A stretch of DNA of 60,000 nucleotides from Liolophura sinensis. Lineage: Eukaryota; Mollusca; Polyplacophora; Chitonida; Chitonidae. The DNA lies in NCBI RefSeq assembly GCF_032854445.1, contig NC_088300.1:746001-806000 (forward strand), in the 5' to 3' direction. Below are positions 11,834 through 22,000 of this stretch, piece by piece. A model generated the notes under the pieces. It was not told the DNA's origin. It saw only the letters and a list, made by a program, of their open reading frames with translations, and did not search any database. Every line of letters starts with the position of its first letter. The first letter of the stretch is position 1. A program made the position numbers and the translations under genes.

Positions 11834-12540
11834 CTACCGTGAATTCCGTTGAACCTGGACTTCTTTCCGGACAGATGTCAGAGCCTCAGCAAAGGATACC
11901 TTTTGCGTTGCTTGTACGTATTGAAGACGACTCCATTGCTGCCTAATCGGGAAACCCAAATATGCACAGGTGTGGCTATGAGATCCACAATTAACACATC
12001 TAGGCCTGTCCGTATCTGAGCAGTGTTCGAGCTCATGATCCTCCTCACATAATGGGCACCTTACCTTACCTCTACATTCACTTGCTATGTGACCATATGC
12101 CTGGCACTTGAAACATCTAATGGCCGGTGGGACATATGGCTTCACATCAAAGCCCCGATAGCCAAGGATCACTTCTTCTGGTAGCGTTTCAGTTGCAAAA
12201 TACACTTGGTTGGGATTTTTATCTTCACGTTTTAGCAAAATATAAAGACTGTTGTCTATGTGCTTTAGTACATTTACATCGCTTTTCCGACTGCCCCGTG
12301 TAACGATTGCCCAAATTTAATAGGGTTTCATGCAAGGATCGGTAGTCCCCCCATAGATGAAATGACTATACATAAATCAACAGACCAGGGTATCGCCTAT
12401 CTTGATGCTTTCCTCACACTCCGCTTGTCTCGTGCGTCCGATATTCCTGGATCATGTCCTCGTTTCAGGGCACTCTTTGTTGGCACGACTTCCATGATCA
12501 TATCCGGCTCGTCGTCGTGGTCGTCCAAGATACCGAACAT
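11834..12540 (-). pseudogene. Retrotransposon ORF1 (gag-like, CCHC zinc knuckles), broken
   Basis: The frame from 12238 to 11834 encodes CFKCQAYGHIASEC (CX2CX4HX4C), a second knuckle CPLCEEDHELEHC, and a third CVNCGSHSHTC, typical of LINE ORF1/gag proteins that coat the RNA. Upstream to a Met at 12540 another frame gives an acidic N-terminus (MFGILDDHDDEPDMIMEVV) and stops near 12450. The two parts are joined only by frameshifts, so the gene is dead. Confidence 0.85.
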
Positions 12541-12599
12541 ATACTACCCTGTAATACTACAACTTCAGTACAAGCCTGAAGAGCACAGTAATTAGCGGT

Positions 12600-13242
12600 G
12601 TTGGACAGAGAGGTTATTATAACAGTTATTAGATAGAAGAAGGCTGCCTAGGAGCTGCTCTAAGCCAAGGAGATTGGACAAAAGGTGCTCGATGTTAGTA
12701 AGGCAGATACAGTGCAAATTACACAGCCCATCTACCTACATACAATGATATTCCGACCTATATACAGTGATATTCTGCACCTAAGATACAGAGCGAACTT
12801 ACTACACTACACTACCCCAACAAATACTACTGAGGCAATACTGACAGATTTGTAAACTCATAGATGACCGAAGCCAAATCTTTCGCCCTTCAACCGTTAA
12901 TCTAATGACACGTGCGACACACCTTATAGACCAATAGTACAAGCATAGTCAGTGCAAGGTGATACAACATGAGTTGTGCCGAATGTCGTCAGACTTATTG
13001 TAAAAAAAAAAACAAAACAAAAAAAAAAACACCATAATCCACAGTCGTCGATCGAAAAAACCGATGAAACTGCTATGACAGTCTCAGCCAAGAAGGCCCT
13101 ATACTTTTCTGTGGGGCTTTATAAAGAGCTGCGATTTTACACATCAATTTAAACTATTCCTGTGAGGCCACACTAAGCGGTTTATGAAGCACTAACATAT
13201 GTGCACACCAATGTCTTACAAGCCCCCTACACAGCGCAAACT
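12600..13242. other. No gene seen; A-rich tract
   Basis: Between the LINE ORF1 and the SINE there is only an A-rich run at about 13001-13030, possibly the tail of an unrecognised retroposed piece. Confidence 0.5.
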
Positions 13243-13258
13243 TCATTTCGCTAGCGCT

Positions 13259-13493
13259 CAGTCGGTTAAAGCGCTAGCGCAGCGTAATGACCCAGGAGTC
13301 TCTCACCAATGCGGTCGCTGTGAGTTCAAGTCCAGCCCATGCTGGCTTCCTCTCCGGCCGTACGTGGGAAGGTCTGCCAGCAACCTGCGGATGGTCGTGG
13401 GTTTCCCCCGGGCTCTGCCCGGTTTCCACCCACCATAATGCTGGCCGCCGTCGTATAAGTGAAATATTCTTGAGTACGGCGTAAAACACCAAT

Positions 13494-13529
<36 letters not shown>
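13259..13529 (+). mobile_element. tRNA-derived SINE with A/B boxes, conserved 3' domain and poly-A tail
   Basis: The head has an A-box-like cagtcggttaaagcgc and a B-box-like gagttcaagtcc, followed by the 3' domain ending in gtacggcgtaaaacaccaat and a run of about 33 A. A perfect 16-base direct repeat (tcatttcgctagcgct) flanks it at 13243-13258 and 13530-13545. This is a target site duplication from an apparently recent insertion by LINE machinery. The same 3' domain occurs in other copies in this window. Confidence 0.9.
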
Positions 13530-13533
<4 letters not shown>

Positions 13534-13663
13534 TTCGCTAGCGCTATCACATGTTGGTGAAGAAAGTGTGGCCACGATGCCCCCAACGCTATTAAGAACA
13601 CAAAGGAACAAAAGCTGTGTATTCTTGACAAATAATCCACGCCAGATGACAATGGTTTAAGTC

Positions 13664-13754
13664 GGATAAAACACTTGTAACTATTGATTCGTTGTCTATA
13701 ATCCATTGGGCGCTTCGCCGAATCAACGAATCAACAGTTACAAGTGTTTTATCC
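13664..13754. repeat. 31 bp inverted repeat (hairpin)
   Basis: The left arm 13664-13694 starts ggataaaacacttgtaact. The right arm 13724-13754 is its reverse complement with one mismatch. The spacer is 29 bases. It may be a tiny foldback element or a structured RNA source. Confidence 0.9.
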
Positions 13755-15562
13755 ACCACATCCACCTAACCATCTTGGCCTCCAACCCATGTCATAAGGT
13801 AATAACTACAAAGCCTGGAATTACATTTTGACAGCTATTTTTATTTGTTCTATGCATCACGTTATCATTCAAGCTTTGAGGTAGAGGAAACTTGGTTCGA
13901 GAAAATCACACGTCTATGGATGCCGGACAAGTGACGTGGTGCATTTTGGTATATACATTTTCTTTGTTTGGTATATACAAACAGACCATAGTCTGTTTCT
14001 ATACTCGCTATCAAACTTGCCTTTCGTTAGTGACACGAAGCACAACAAGCTCTACACCTTTAGTGAGATCTAACTTCAAACTTGAACGTTTAACTTCTAT
14101 CTAAAGCTCTCTGTCGATGTGCTGTACGTTTATATTATTGCAGTCTATTTCTTTTAGCCAGCCAGCTGTACTCAACTGTCTTTAAAATCAGCCATACTAG
14201 CTACCAACACTGCCGTTAGGGAGTGACAGGTAACAACAAAAGCTCTACACATGGTTATGCTGGAAGTTCTTGCACACAAAATGCAGTTAGCATACTTTCA
14301 TAATGTTATAACTCCATAAGCCTAGTTTCAACACCAAGAACTCATTGCCTCGGGTGACGTCATTATTATGGGCGTGAAGAGTAATTTGCTTTACAACAAA
14401 CTCAACACTACATTTTTTTATAACAAAATTTTCATAACATTCAGCTCTAAAGCTGTCGTGAGATCATGTACAAGAGATAAAATAAAATTCTGTTATGAAG
14501 GTTATATTAAACTAAAACGTGCACACAATGTCTAACATTGGGGTGTCAAACGCAGGGTTTAAATTAAGCTGATAGCAGTTTAGGTAACTGGTGTCACCCT
14601 TCGACAAAACATATTGAACTCTGCCCTGTGTTCAGCATGCTAGTGTTTTTTGAATGATTAGGACATCACCTGAGTCAAAGAGTTCTTGCAGTCGAAACCG
14701 AACTTATGCAGTTTAACATTGTGAATTAGAAAAAGTGTTCTTACCTCATTTTCTGTGCAAGAATATAAACTTCCAACATAGCCATGTGTTGTTACGTGTC
14801 ATTGACTAAAGGCAATTTTGGTTCCTAGCATGACTGATTTTATGAACAGCTGAATATAGGCGGCTGGCTGAAACAAACAGTCTACAGTTCTGCCTCCCGT
14901 GTGCACATGCTTAACAATAAACGCTCAACCCTAAGCAAATCCATACTGGTGTATTAAAAAACAAATGGACAAGTATCAGGAGCGGTAAATGGAAATAAAG
15001 ACCATAATACGCTGATTCGAGGCACATAATACACTGATTTGGTCACGTAAGTATTCTTGGGGAGGGCCATTCGTGGAAGCGTTTGGTCGCTCCTTCGTGC
15101 CATCGCCGGACGATGAATGATACGATGACCTTATCCGGCATCCATACACGCATCTTTTTGTTTTCCCATAAACGTTTATCCACAACTGTTTCAATAACTA
15201 CGTGACTAATGCAAGGCCATAGTGGACAAGTGTCACACCCTTCAACTACTTCCCATTTTGTTTATAATGCGACACAAGTTGTACTATGTATGTAGATCGA
15301 CCAGTGACAGATAGTGGAGCATGCTAATTGTCAACTGGGGTTGTCTCCCCTGTTTAACTCCCTACTTTTAGTCCTCATTTCTCTAATGGTTGCTACTGTG
15401 CAAAAATCTGGCCATACCACATCTACGTCGCCGATATATCAACCTTTGAGAAGCAAACATTGCTTTCTGGCGCCATGGAGTTAGACACAAACACACATGC
15501 ACATGGATCATGTGTTTGCATGTATTACACGAATATAAATATATCCGGTACAAATTGAAATA
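13755..15562. other. No gene seen (3' flank of ADAM10-like gene)
   Basis: AT-rich unique sequence. No frame shows recognisable motifs. Confidence 0.5.
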
Positions 15563-15568
15563 TTTAAT
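15563..15568 (-). terminator. Candidate polyadenylation signal of the ADAM10-like gene
   Basis: TTTAAT on the plus strand reads ATTAAA on the minus strand, 61 bases past the stop codon of the ADAM10-like frame. It is the common variant of the AATAAA signal. Position fits; there is no other support. Confidence 0.4.
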
Positions 15569-15628
15569 ACATCTCTTCACGAAAAAACTAAGGCAAATGT
15601 AAACAACTGTAATTATCAACTAATGCAG

Positions 15629-18196
15629 TTAGTGTAAATTATTGATTGCTAATGGTTCAGTATCCGTGACCTCGGCTGGGGATGAGATATTTACAATACT
15701 GATGAGCGGCAACTGACGGAGGAGCAGATACCGGACGGCCACCTCCTCGCTTGTCACCTGTGTGACCACTTTACTAGCCGCATCTCTAGACAAGGTTGGG
15801 AACAGAGATAATAGGCGGCTTATCGCCATCACCCGATCCATTTTGCGGCTCAGCGTAGGATCAGAGGCATTCTTTTCAAATGAATTCTGGCATCGATCAA
15901 GTTTTACAATAATCCTTTGCTTTTGATGATCAATCTCATTAAGTAGCTGCATTAGCTTCCCGGTTCGCTTAGCTAGGGCGTTGGTGTTGTCATAACGTCT
16001 GGCATTGACCCAGAACAAGGTGGTTAATAGCGACATACCGACCCCTCCTAGGACAACATAAAACCAGTTGGACATTAACCACACCCTGATTCCTTTTGAC
16101 GTCCTCAGTCCAAACATATGTGTGAAGCGCTGGAAGGTGCTGTCAGAATCCACTCTTACACACTGACCATTTCTGTCACAGTACCCATGGTAATCTCTAC
16201 ACGGTTGACCAGCTATCACATTAAGAGTCCCTGTAAAATTGAAACTTATATTTCTTTGAGTTAGATAAATTTCAACTGGATGACAGCCACCTGAAAAGTT
16301 GGTACAGCAGACACCGCAGAGGCGGTGTTCCTCAGAACACATACAGTTTGAAAGCCCATAAATTTTACACAGACTGTTCTGACATTCACCCGACAAACAA
16401 TAGCGCTGTACATCAGAACACACTGTGCCATCTGGCCTTCGTTTGGGTGAAGGACAAGAGGCTGAAACCCCGTCACACAAAGATTCGAAACTGCAATCAG
16501 TCTCGTCTTTACACACGTGGTTTTCTGTCTCGGATAAGATCTGACAATGTTGATTACAACAAGGAGAAACTCTTGGGCTACAGATGTAGCCATGTTGTCT
16601 TTTAATTGTACATGGGTCGTCCTTGGACCAGAACGGGGCATCGCCGGGCGTGCAGCACGAGTCTACAAGCTGACAAGACGCTGTTGTACCACAGTCACAT
16701 TCTTCACCTTTCTCCAAAAGACCGTTGCCACAGACGGGACCAGAGTGTGCTATTAGACAGTAACCTTTTTTAGCCAACACAGGGTTTATACTTGCTAAAC
16801 TACAAGGAGAAAACATAAGGTGGTTCGGTTTTGTTCCTTCCTGAGAATAAGGGTACATGAGAAAGTTACCTTGTCTTCCACCGGGAGCGCAGACTTTGTC
16901 ACTTTTCAAATCGTGTGAACTCCCAAAGTTATGCCCAAGTTCATGGGTCACGGTTATAATAGACTTGGCACGTGGTAGACGGGCCCCATGGGCTCCAAGT
17001 GTAACCAGGGCGCTGTTTAAACTGTACTCTTTTTGTTTGGTCATAAGGTATACCCGCTGCTCACAAATGCCCCCAGGGTAGTAATATTTGCTGGAGCTTG
17101 CCACATATGCCAGGCCGACCACACCTCTGTTAAAATGGCGATATGTGAAGGCCATGGCCAAACAAAATCTACTAAAGTCATACTCAGAAAATGTCTCTAG
17201 ATACTGGCCAACACTAAGGCTAGTGTCACCAAGTTTGTAGCCCACTACAGAATCGTCGGTATAAATTACAATATCCCTTATTACAAATCCCAAATTGTCA
17301 CTAGTCCCGTCACCACTGAAATCTGTTGAACGGAAAATGGAGTCAGCTTCTTTCACTAACAGGGCTATCTCAGCTATTGTTTTAGCCACGCTCTTCTCTC
17401 CTACATGCTGGAAAAACAGGTGATCCGCTACCAGTTTTAAGGAACAAGCCATTGGAGTTTTGGCACCTCTTTTGGGACGTGACGGATACTCCTTATAAAA
17501 TGGGATATCTTGAACATGTTCAAAGTCAAATTCCGCAAAGCGTTTTCTTATTGACAAAAACTCATCTTTATCTCCAATGTCATTGTCTTCTAAGTATATA
17601 TCTCCTTCCCTGTACACGATGTGTATGTTTTCAATACCAGGCAGGTTATTGGAGTATCTGTTTGCCGGTTCCACATAGTAAACGCCATCAGAAGTATGAA
17701 TAATCCCATCAAACACACCTTTGATTATTGATCCATGACACCATACAGAACTATCGGTCAATCCTCCTCCAGCAAACATGGGGTTTTCATCACTTTTCGT
17801 ATCTGTAGAGCTATTCATGGATCCAGATTTTACATACACCCTCATTTTCGGATCAAAGAGAGAGGTATCTTTTCTCAAAGTAATGTTGAAACTCTGATGA
17901 TAAGCCGTTAACTTCAAAGAAAATGTCTTTTTTGTGATGGGTACAATATAAACAGAAGCTATATCACAAAATCTGAACAAAGTTCTGTTCAAAAAACAGT
18001 CAATCTGAGGTAGAGATGTGCTATTCTGAACAAACAAATTGTGTGAAGAACTACTGCGCACGCCTGTCAGCCGCGTTGATGACATGCAAATACTCAGATA
18101 AAGTTGTGTCAGGAGAAAGAAAACAGTCTGTTCAGATATCCTTCCACCAGCATTTACAGTCACTGGTTCCAAATCCACACAGAGAGACCAGCGCAT
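15629..18196 (-). CDS. ADAM10: ADAM10/Kuzbanian-like transmembrane metalloprotease, intronless
   Basis: This is a single open frame of 855 residues with ADAM10 architecture. Weak hydrophobic N-terminal stretch (about residues 24-37). Prodomain with CHGSIIKGVFDG and VYYVEPANRY. Furin-type site RPKR at 240-243. Metalloprotease domain with the zinc site HELGHNFGSSHD at 418-429 and Met-turn Met at 447. Disintegrin domain starting near CGNG (489-492). Cys-rich region. One membrane helix at about 711-731. Cytoplasmic tail of about 124 residues. ADAM10 sheds ectodomains such as Notch and Delta at the cell surface (family knowledge). Vertebrate ADAM10 genes have many introns and about 750 residues; here there are no introns and the tail is longer, suggesting a retrocopy or an intron-loss paralogue. 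I chose the ATG at 18196 (A at -3) because it is the first Met after an in-frame TAG. A non-coding or coding upstream exon cannot be excluded, given the weak signal peptide. ADAM17 was considered, but the prodomain and disintegrin fit ADAM10 better. Confidence 0.93.
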   Translation of the reverse strand: MRWSLCVDLEPVTVNAGGRISEQTVFFLLTQLYLSICMSSTRLTGVRSSSSHNLFVQNSTSLPQIDCFLNRTLFRFCDIASVYIVPITKKTFSLKLTAYHQSFNITLRKDTSLFDPKMRVYVKSGSMNSSTDTKSDENPMFAGGGLTDSSVWCHGSIIKGVFDGIIHTSDGVYYVEPANRYSNNLPGIENIHIVYREGDIYLEDNDIGDKDEFLSIRKRFAEFDFEHVQDIPFYKEYPSRPKRGAKTPMACSLKLVADHLFFQHVGEKSVAKTIAEIALLVKEADSIFRSTDFSGDGTSDNLGFVIRDIVIYTDDSVVGYKLGDTSLSVGQYLETFSEYDFSRFCLAMAFTYRHFNRGVVGLAYVASSSKYYYPGGICEQRVYLMTKQKEYSLNSALVTLGAHGARLPRAKSIITVTHELGHNFGSSHDLKSDKVCAPGGRQGNFLMYPYSQEGTKPNHLMFSPCSLASINPVLAKKGYCLIAHSGPVCGNGLLEKGEECDCGTTASCQLVDSCCTPGDAPFWSKDDPCTIKRQHGYICSPRVSPCCNQHCQILSETENHVCKDETDCSFESLCDGVSASCPSPKRRPDGTVCSDVQRYCLSGECQNSLCKIYGLSNCMCSEEHRLCGVCCTNFSGGCHPVEIYLTQRNISFNFTGTLNVIAGQPCRDYHGYCDRNGQCVRVDSDSTFQRFTHMFGLRTSKGIRVWLMSNWFYVVLGGVGMSLLTTLFWVNARRYDNTNALAKRTGKLMQLLNEIDHQKQRIIVKLDRCQNSFEKNASDPTLSRKMDRVMAISRLLSLFPTLSRDAASKVVTQVTSEEVAVRYLLLRQLPLISIVNISSPAEVTDTEPLAINNLH

Positions 18197-18852
18197 TCTG
18201 CAATGGAGCAAATTTGCCGCGCCGAAGAGTTCTTCTTTCTGCTAAAAGCCAAACTTAAAGAGAAAACCGGATATTGCTGTAAAGATCTTGCCGTTGTTGG
18301 CACTGATCTGAAGGAAACAAAAGCCCCAGAAAATGTTCTTTTGTCGCCTTTTTCATAATTAAAGAAAAACCAATAAGAAATATGACATTAAGGTTAATTT
18401 ATAGTAACGGAAGCATTATTTGTTTTGCGCTGACTTTGAAAACAACGTCAAAAAAGTGAAAACCTTGAAATAAGTATGATACTAGTAAACATATACTATG
18501 TTCTGCATTAGCTATTCACAGCTTACATGTATCTTGCACTGCCATGTATATTGTATTGAGGGAAATAATTACCTCCAATCGTTATATCGACGCAACATTT
18601 ATTTTAGTCATTTTAGTCATTACCAGGGTGATTTGACAGAAATAAAAGCGGACATTGTCAGCGGTTAGCTCCCCTAGTTGTTGAAAGTACAACATCATTT
18701 CTCATTGGCTAGTGGTGCAGGCAGTAGCCAGTGAAACCCTCCGTTACTATCTCGCTACGTGTTGACGTTGTAATCGTTTCTGCTGTGCACTGTCATGCCG
18801 TGAAACTATTTCGCTTTCCATTATTGGCAGTGTTATCTAATTTTCTGACAGA
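18197..18852. promoter_or_regulatory. Shared intergenic region between divergent ADAM10-like gene and PSME4
   Basis: This 656-base interval separates two start codons that point away from each other, so both promoters and both 5' UTRs should lie here. CCAAT motifs appear as ccaat at about 18370 and in inverted form (attggc) at about 18704 and 18823. No clear TATA box stands at a sensible distance from PSME4. The interval is AT-rich rather than a CpG island. Co-regulation is an inference from geometry only. Confidence 0.5.
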
Positions 18853-19058
18853 ATGGATGAGGATAACAGCAACCGAGAAGAACTTTTAGGGTTTAAGCCA
18901 CAGAAAGAAATCTTTTACAACACTCTTTTGCCATATGCGGACAAGTTAGACGAAGAATCTTGTCAACATTTCGCCGAAATCAAAGGCGAACTTTCTCGGG
19001 CTGTTGCTCTTCGTGATCTCAAAGTTGGGGCCAGTTATTGGGTTGGCCAGTTGTCACG
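18853..19058 (+). CDS. PSME4: PSME4 exon 1 (residues 1-69)
   Basis: The exon begins at the ATG and ends at gtgagt, splitting an Arg codon after two bases. It encodes an acidic start ([10 protein letters not shown]) followed by the conserved [20 protein letters not shown] segment, which aligns with the N-terminus of vertebrate PA200. The following intron 1 (19059-22722) is 3.7 kb, and its last 1.2 kb is a tandem array. Confidence 0.95.
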
Positions 19059-22000
19059 GTGAGTTATGTTATATTTTTAAAGGTTTTAACAGTAATCTGT
19101 GTTGAAATTTGAGCAAAATTGTTATGCTGTGATGTAGGCCTACACTTCTATCTTTTACGTTACTGGACGTTTGAGTTTCACTACAGGCTGTCAAGTCACC
19201 CGATCAATGAATCGTGAAGTGACACAGGCCCTGCCAGTATCACAGCTGATCTATCGTCATTGACAAATATTGAATAATCGCTCCATTGAAACTCTGGACA
19301 ACGTTTTTAATTTGCAACAGCTGGCTTATACAGACATCCATGTTTTGAGGGTTGCGTGCTCTAGTATTATGGGCAGTACTATAATATGGTATTATCTCTC
19401 CATAAACTGTTTGACGTAACCACCAAGAAACCTCTTCACTTAATATTAAGAGTAATAAAAATTTTTCACTTGTTATCTCTTCCAGCAGAACAGAACTGAA
19501 GCTACATTAGGCCTATGACACTTGCCTCCTTGTTTCCCATTCCAATATTTTGGAAAATTTATAGGGTGACGAAACAGTTTTCATTCTTTGTTATCATTTT
19601 CAGCTGTTCTATAGTAATCTCACCTTTCGCATCACTTTTTGTCAAAGAATGAAAAAAGGACTTTTGATTGAGGTGGAGGCAGGATTACCGGCCATTTTCT
19701 GGAACATCAATTTATGCTTGTCGGTATTCAGTTTTCCTTTTGTATATTATATATTTATCTGCGGAGGAAAGCAATGGGAAAAGCTTTTCAAATATGAAGA
19801 TTATTAAGGTATTGAAACAGCATGTAAATGTGGAGTCAGCCTGCTATTCCACTGACTTGCTGGCATACCAGTTTCTGGGTTTGTACTGCAAAGTGATGCT
19901 CCCTGCAATATTGTGATTGACAGAAGCACTGTGTGACCTGGGACAAATTGGAGATTTGAGGGGTTGGATTCAGGGCCATGAAACAGTGTCACCTGACTAA
20001 TCGACACCTTATCCATTTGGAATTACTCCTGCACCAAACTTGTGGTGTTCTGGGCGTAAGCACTTATTGTTGAGAGAAACATAGTTTTTGCCTAAGGACA
20101 ACAGTATGGAGGAGATGAGTCTTATTGTATAGGTCTACAATGTATATATACTGTAATTCTTCAGCCTTTTAGAATGTTGGCAAGGTGTTTATTTCAGCAT
20201 GTTCTGAGGACATTAGTCTGTGTAGACTGATAACATTATACTTTTCATAAAAACCTGAATTCCTTGATCCAACCAATGTAGTCTCCAAAATCAAGTTAAA
20301 AATTTGCATAAATTGCCCAGAATGTTGTTTTTTCATTTTGTGAAAAGGTTGAGGAATTAGCATTAGCATTACCCCAAGTTAGCTTTAAGACGTAATACCA
20401 CATTTAACTTTATGTCTTCAATTGTGTGCTTGGCCCCAAAATAATTGCCTAACAGTATATTAAATATGAACAAAATCTGGTGCTCTGTTTATGTGTTCAT
20501 TTTGAACAACTGTATTGGCTGATGAATTTGACTAAAATCTTTAATATAAAAATTAAATATGACTTAATACCAGTATTAGCTAAACAACTGTGCTCAGATT
20601 GTTGAGAATTTCTGATTGGATCTCAAATATGAAATAACACTGGTTATAATCAAAGACTAGGCAGAAAGATTTTTTTTCGCTTGCCTCTTTAAAGTACAAG
20701 AATAGCTTATGTCAGACTGAGTGTTGGCGTCCAGTAAGAGGGAAAGCAATGTTAAGGTAATTGTGAAGGGATGTGTCTGAAGAAGTACTGCATGCATTGA
20801 GCTCAGGTTTAAATGTTTGCATACATATGAATCACAGTAGTATGGGAAGAGCGTTCCTTCTTTGATGCTCTGTGTGCGTAATAATTCACAACTTTGTGAT
20901 TTTAGTGAATCATTGGTAAATTTCTGACTTCACATGTCTGACATCTTTTAGAATTCTTGTTGAAGCAAAATGGTTTAAGGTATCACTCAGTGATTTTGGT
21001 TGGTCGATAGTTTTGTATTTACAAAATAAACCATTTTTGGGTTGCAATAAAATATATATTTCTGGATCACTGACTCATTTTCATCGGACATTTCGTAACT
21101 AGTATGGATGACATTTTGCTGACCTACATCTACCCTTGGGTAGCCTTGCAAGGTAATTTATTCCAAAACTATAATAATGACGCACCTGATGCATTGCAGT
21201 GTCTAAAAATCTAGTCGAACATTTTCACATTTTCATGTAGCTATTTTGCAATTCTTATCGGCGAATATATTTTGGCTGAATTTCTGGTTGAGTTTCAAAT
21301 TCACAAGTCAGACTAACTATTTTAACTGCTTTCAGCCTGCTTTAATAAATGAGCTGTCTGGACGGTATTGGACATTGCAGGACTGTGTCTAAGCTGTCAT
21401 CCACACCATAAACAAGTGCTGATGTAATCATGTGATCAATATATTAATGAATCTGCTGTTGACAGTGTTGTCAAACCGTACTGTTCCTTGTGTCAAACCA
21501 GTTTTTTTTTTCAAGTATTATTACATTGACTGGTAGCACCATTCTCAGGGACACTGCACAGTGACTTGACTTGGAGGTTTAACATTGACTGGTATCTCAG
21601 CACCATTCTCAGGAACTGCACAATGACATGACTTAGAGGTTTAACATTGACTGGTATCTCGGCACCATTCTCAGGAACTGCACAGTGACTTGACTTGGAG
21701 GTTTAACATTGACTGGTATCTCAGCACCATTCTCAGGAACTGCACAATGACATGACTTGGAGGTTTAACATTGACTGGTATCTCGGCACCATTCTTAGGA
21801 ACTACACAGTGACTTGACTTGGAGGTTTAACATTGACTGGTATCTCGGCACCATTCTCAGGAACTGCACAATGACGTGACTTAGAGGTTTAGCATTGACT
21901 GGTATCTCGGCACCATTCTTAGGAACTGCACAGTGACTTGACTTGGAGGTTTAACATTGACTGGTATCTCGGCACTATTCTCAGGAACTGCACAATGACG

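Larger units (their letters stand above)
6740..12540 (-). mobile_element. Decayed non-LTR retrotransposon with RNase H (I/Jockey-like)
   Basis: On the minus strand, remnants occur in the order expected of an I/Jockey-type LINE: gag-like ORF1 with CCHC knuckles, endonuclease, the end of reverse transcriptase, RNase H, and a C-terminal CxxC/HxxxxC segment. All are broken by frameshifts, stops and deletions, and two minisatellites have grown inside. The reverse transcriptase catalytic core could not be found, so a large internal deletion or strong decay is likely. The 5' limit is the ORF1 Met codon at 12540; both outer boundaries are approximate. The clade is not certain. Confidence 0.8.

Noticed and set aside
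13259-13330. tRNA gene
   Set aside because: A- and B-box-like motifs are present, but the cloverleaf is not maintained and it continues into a SINE body.
18197-18211. ADAM frame extended five codons upstream from a TTG
   Set aside because: Non-ATG starts are rare in animals; the ATG at 18196 has a good context and is the first Met after an in-frame stop.
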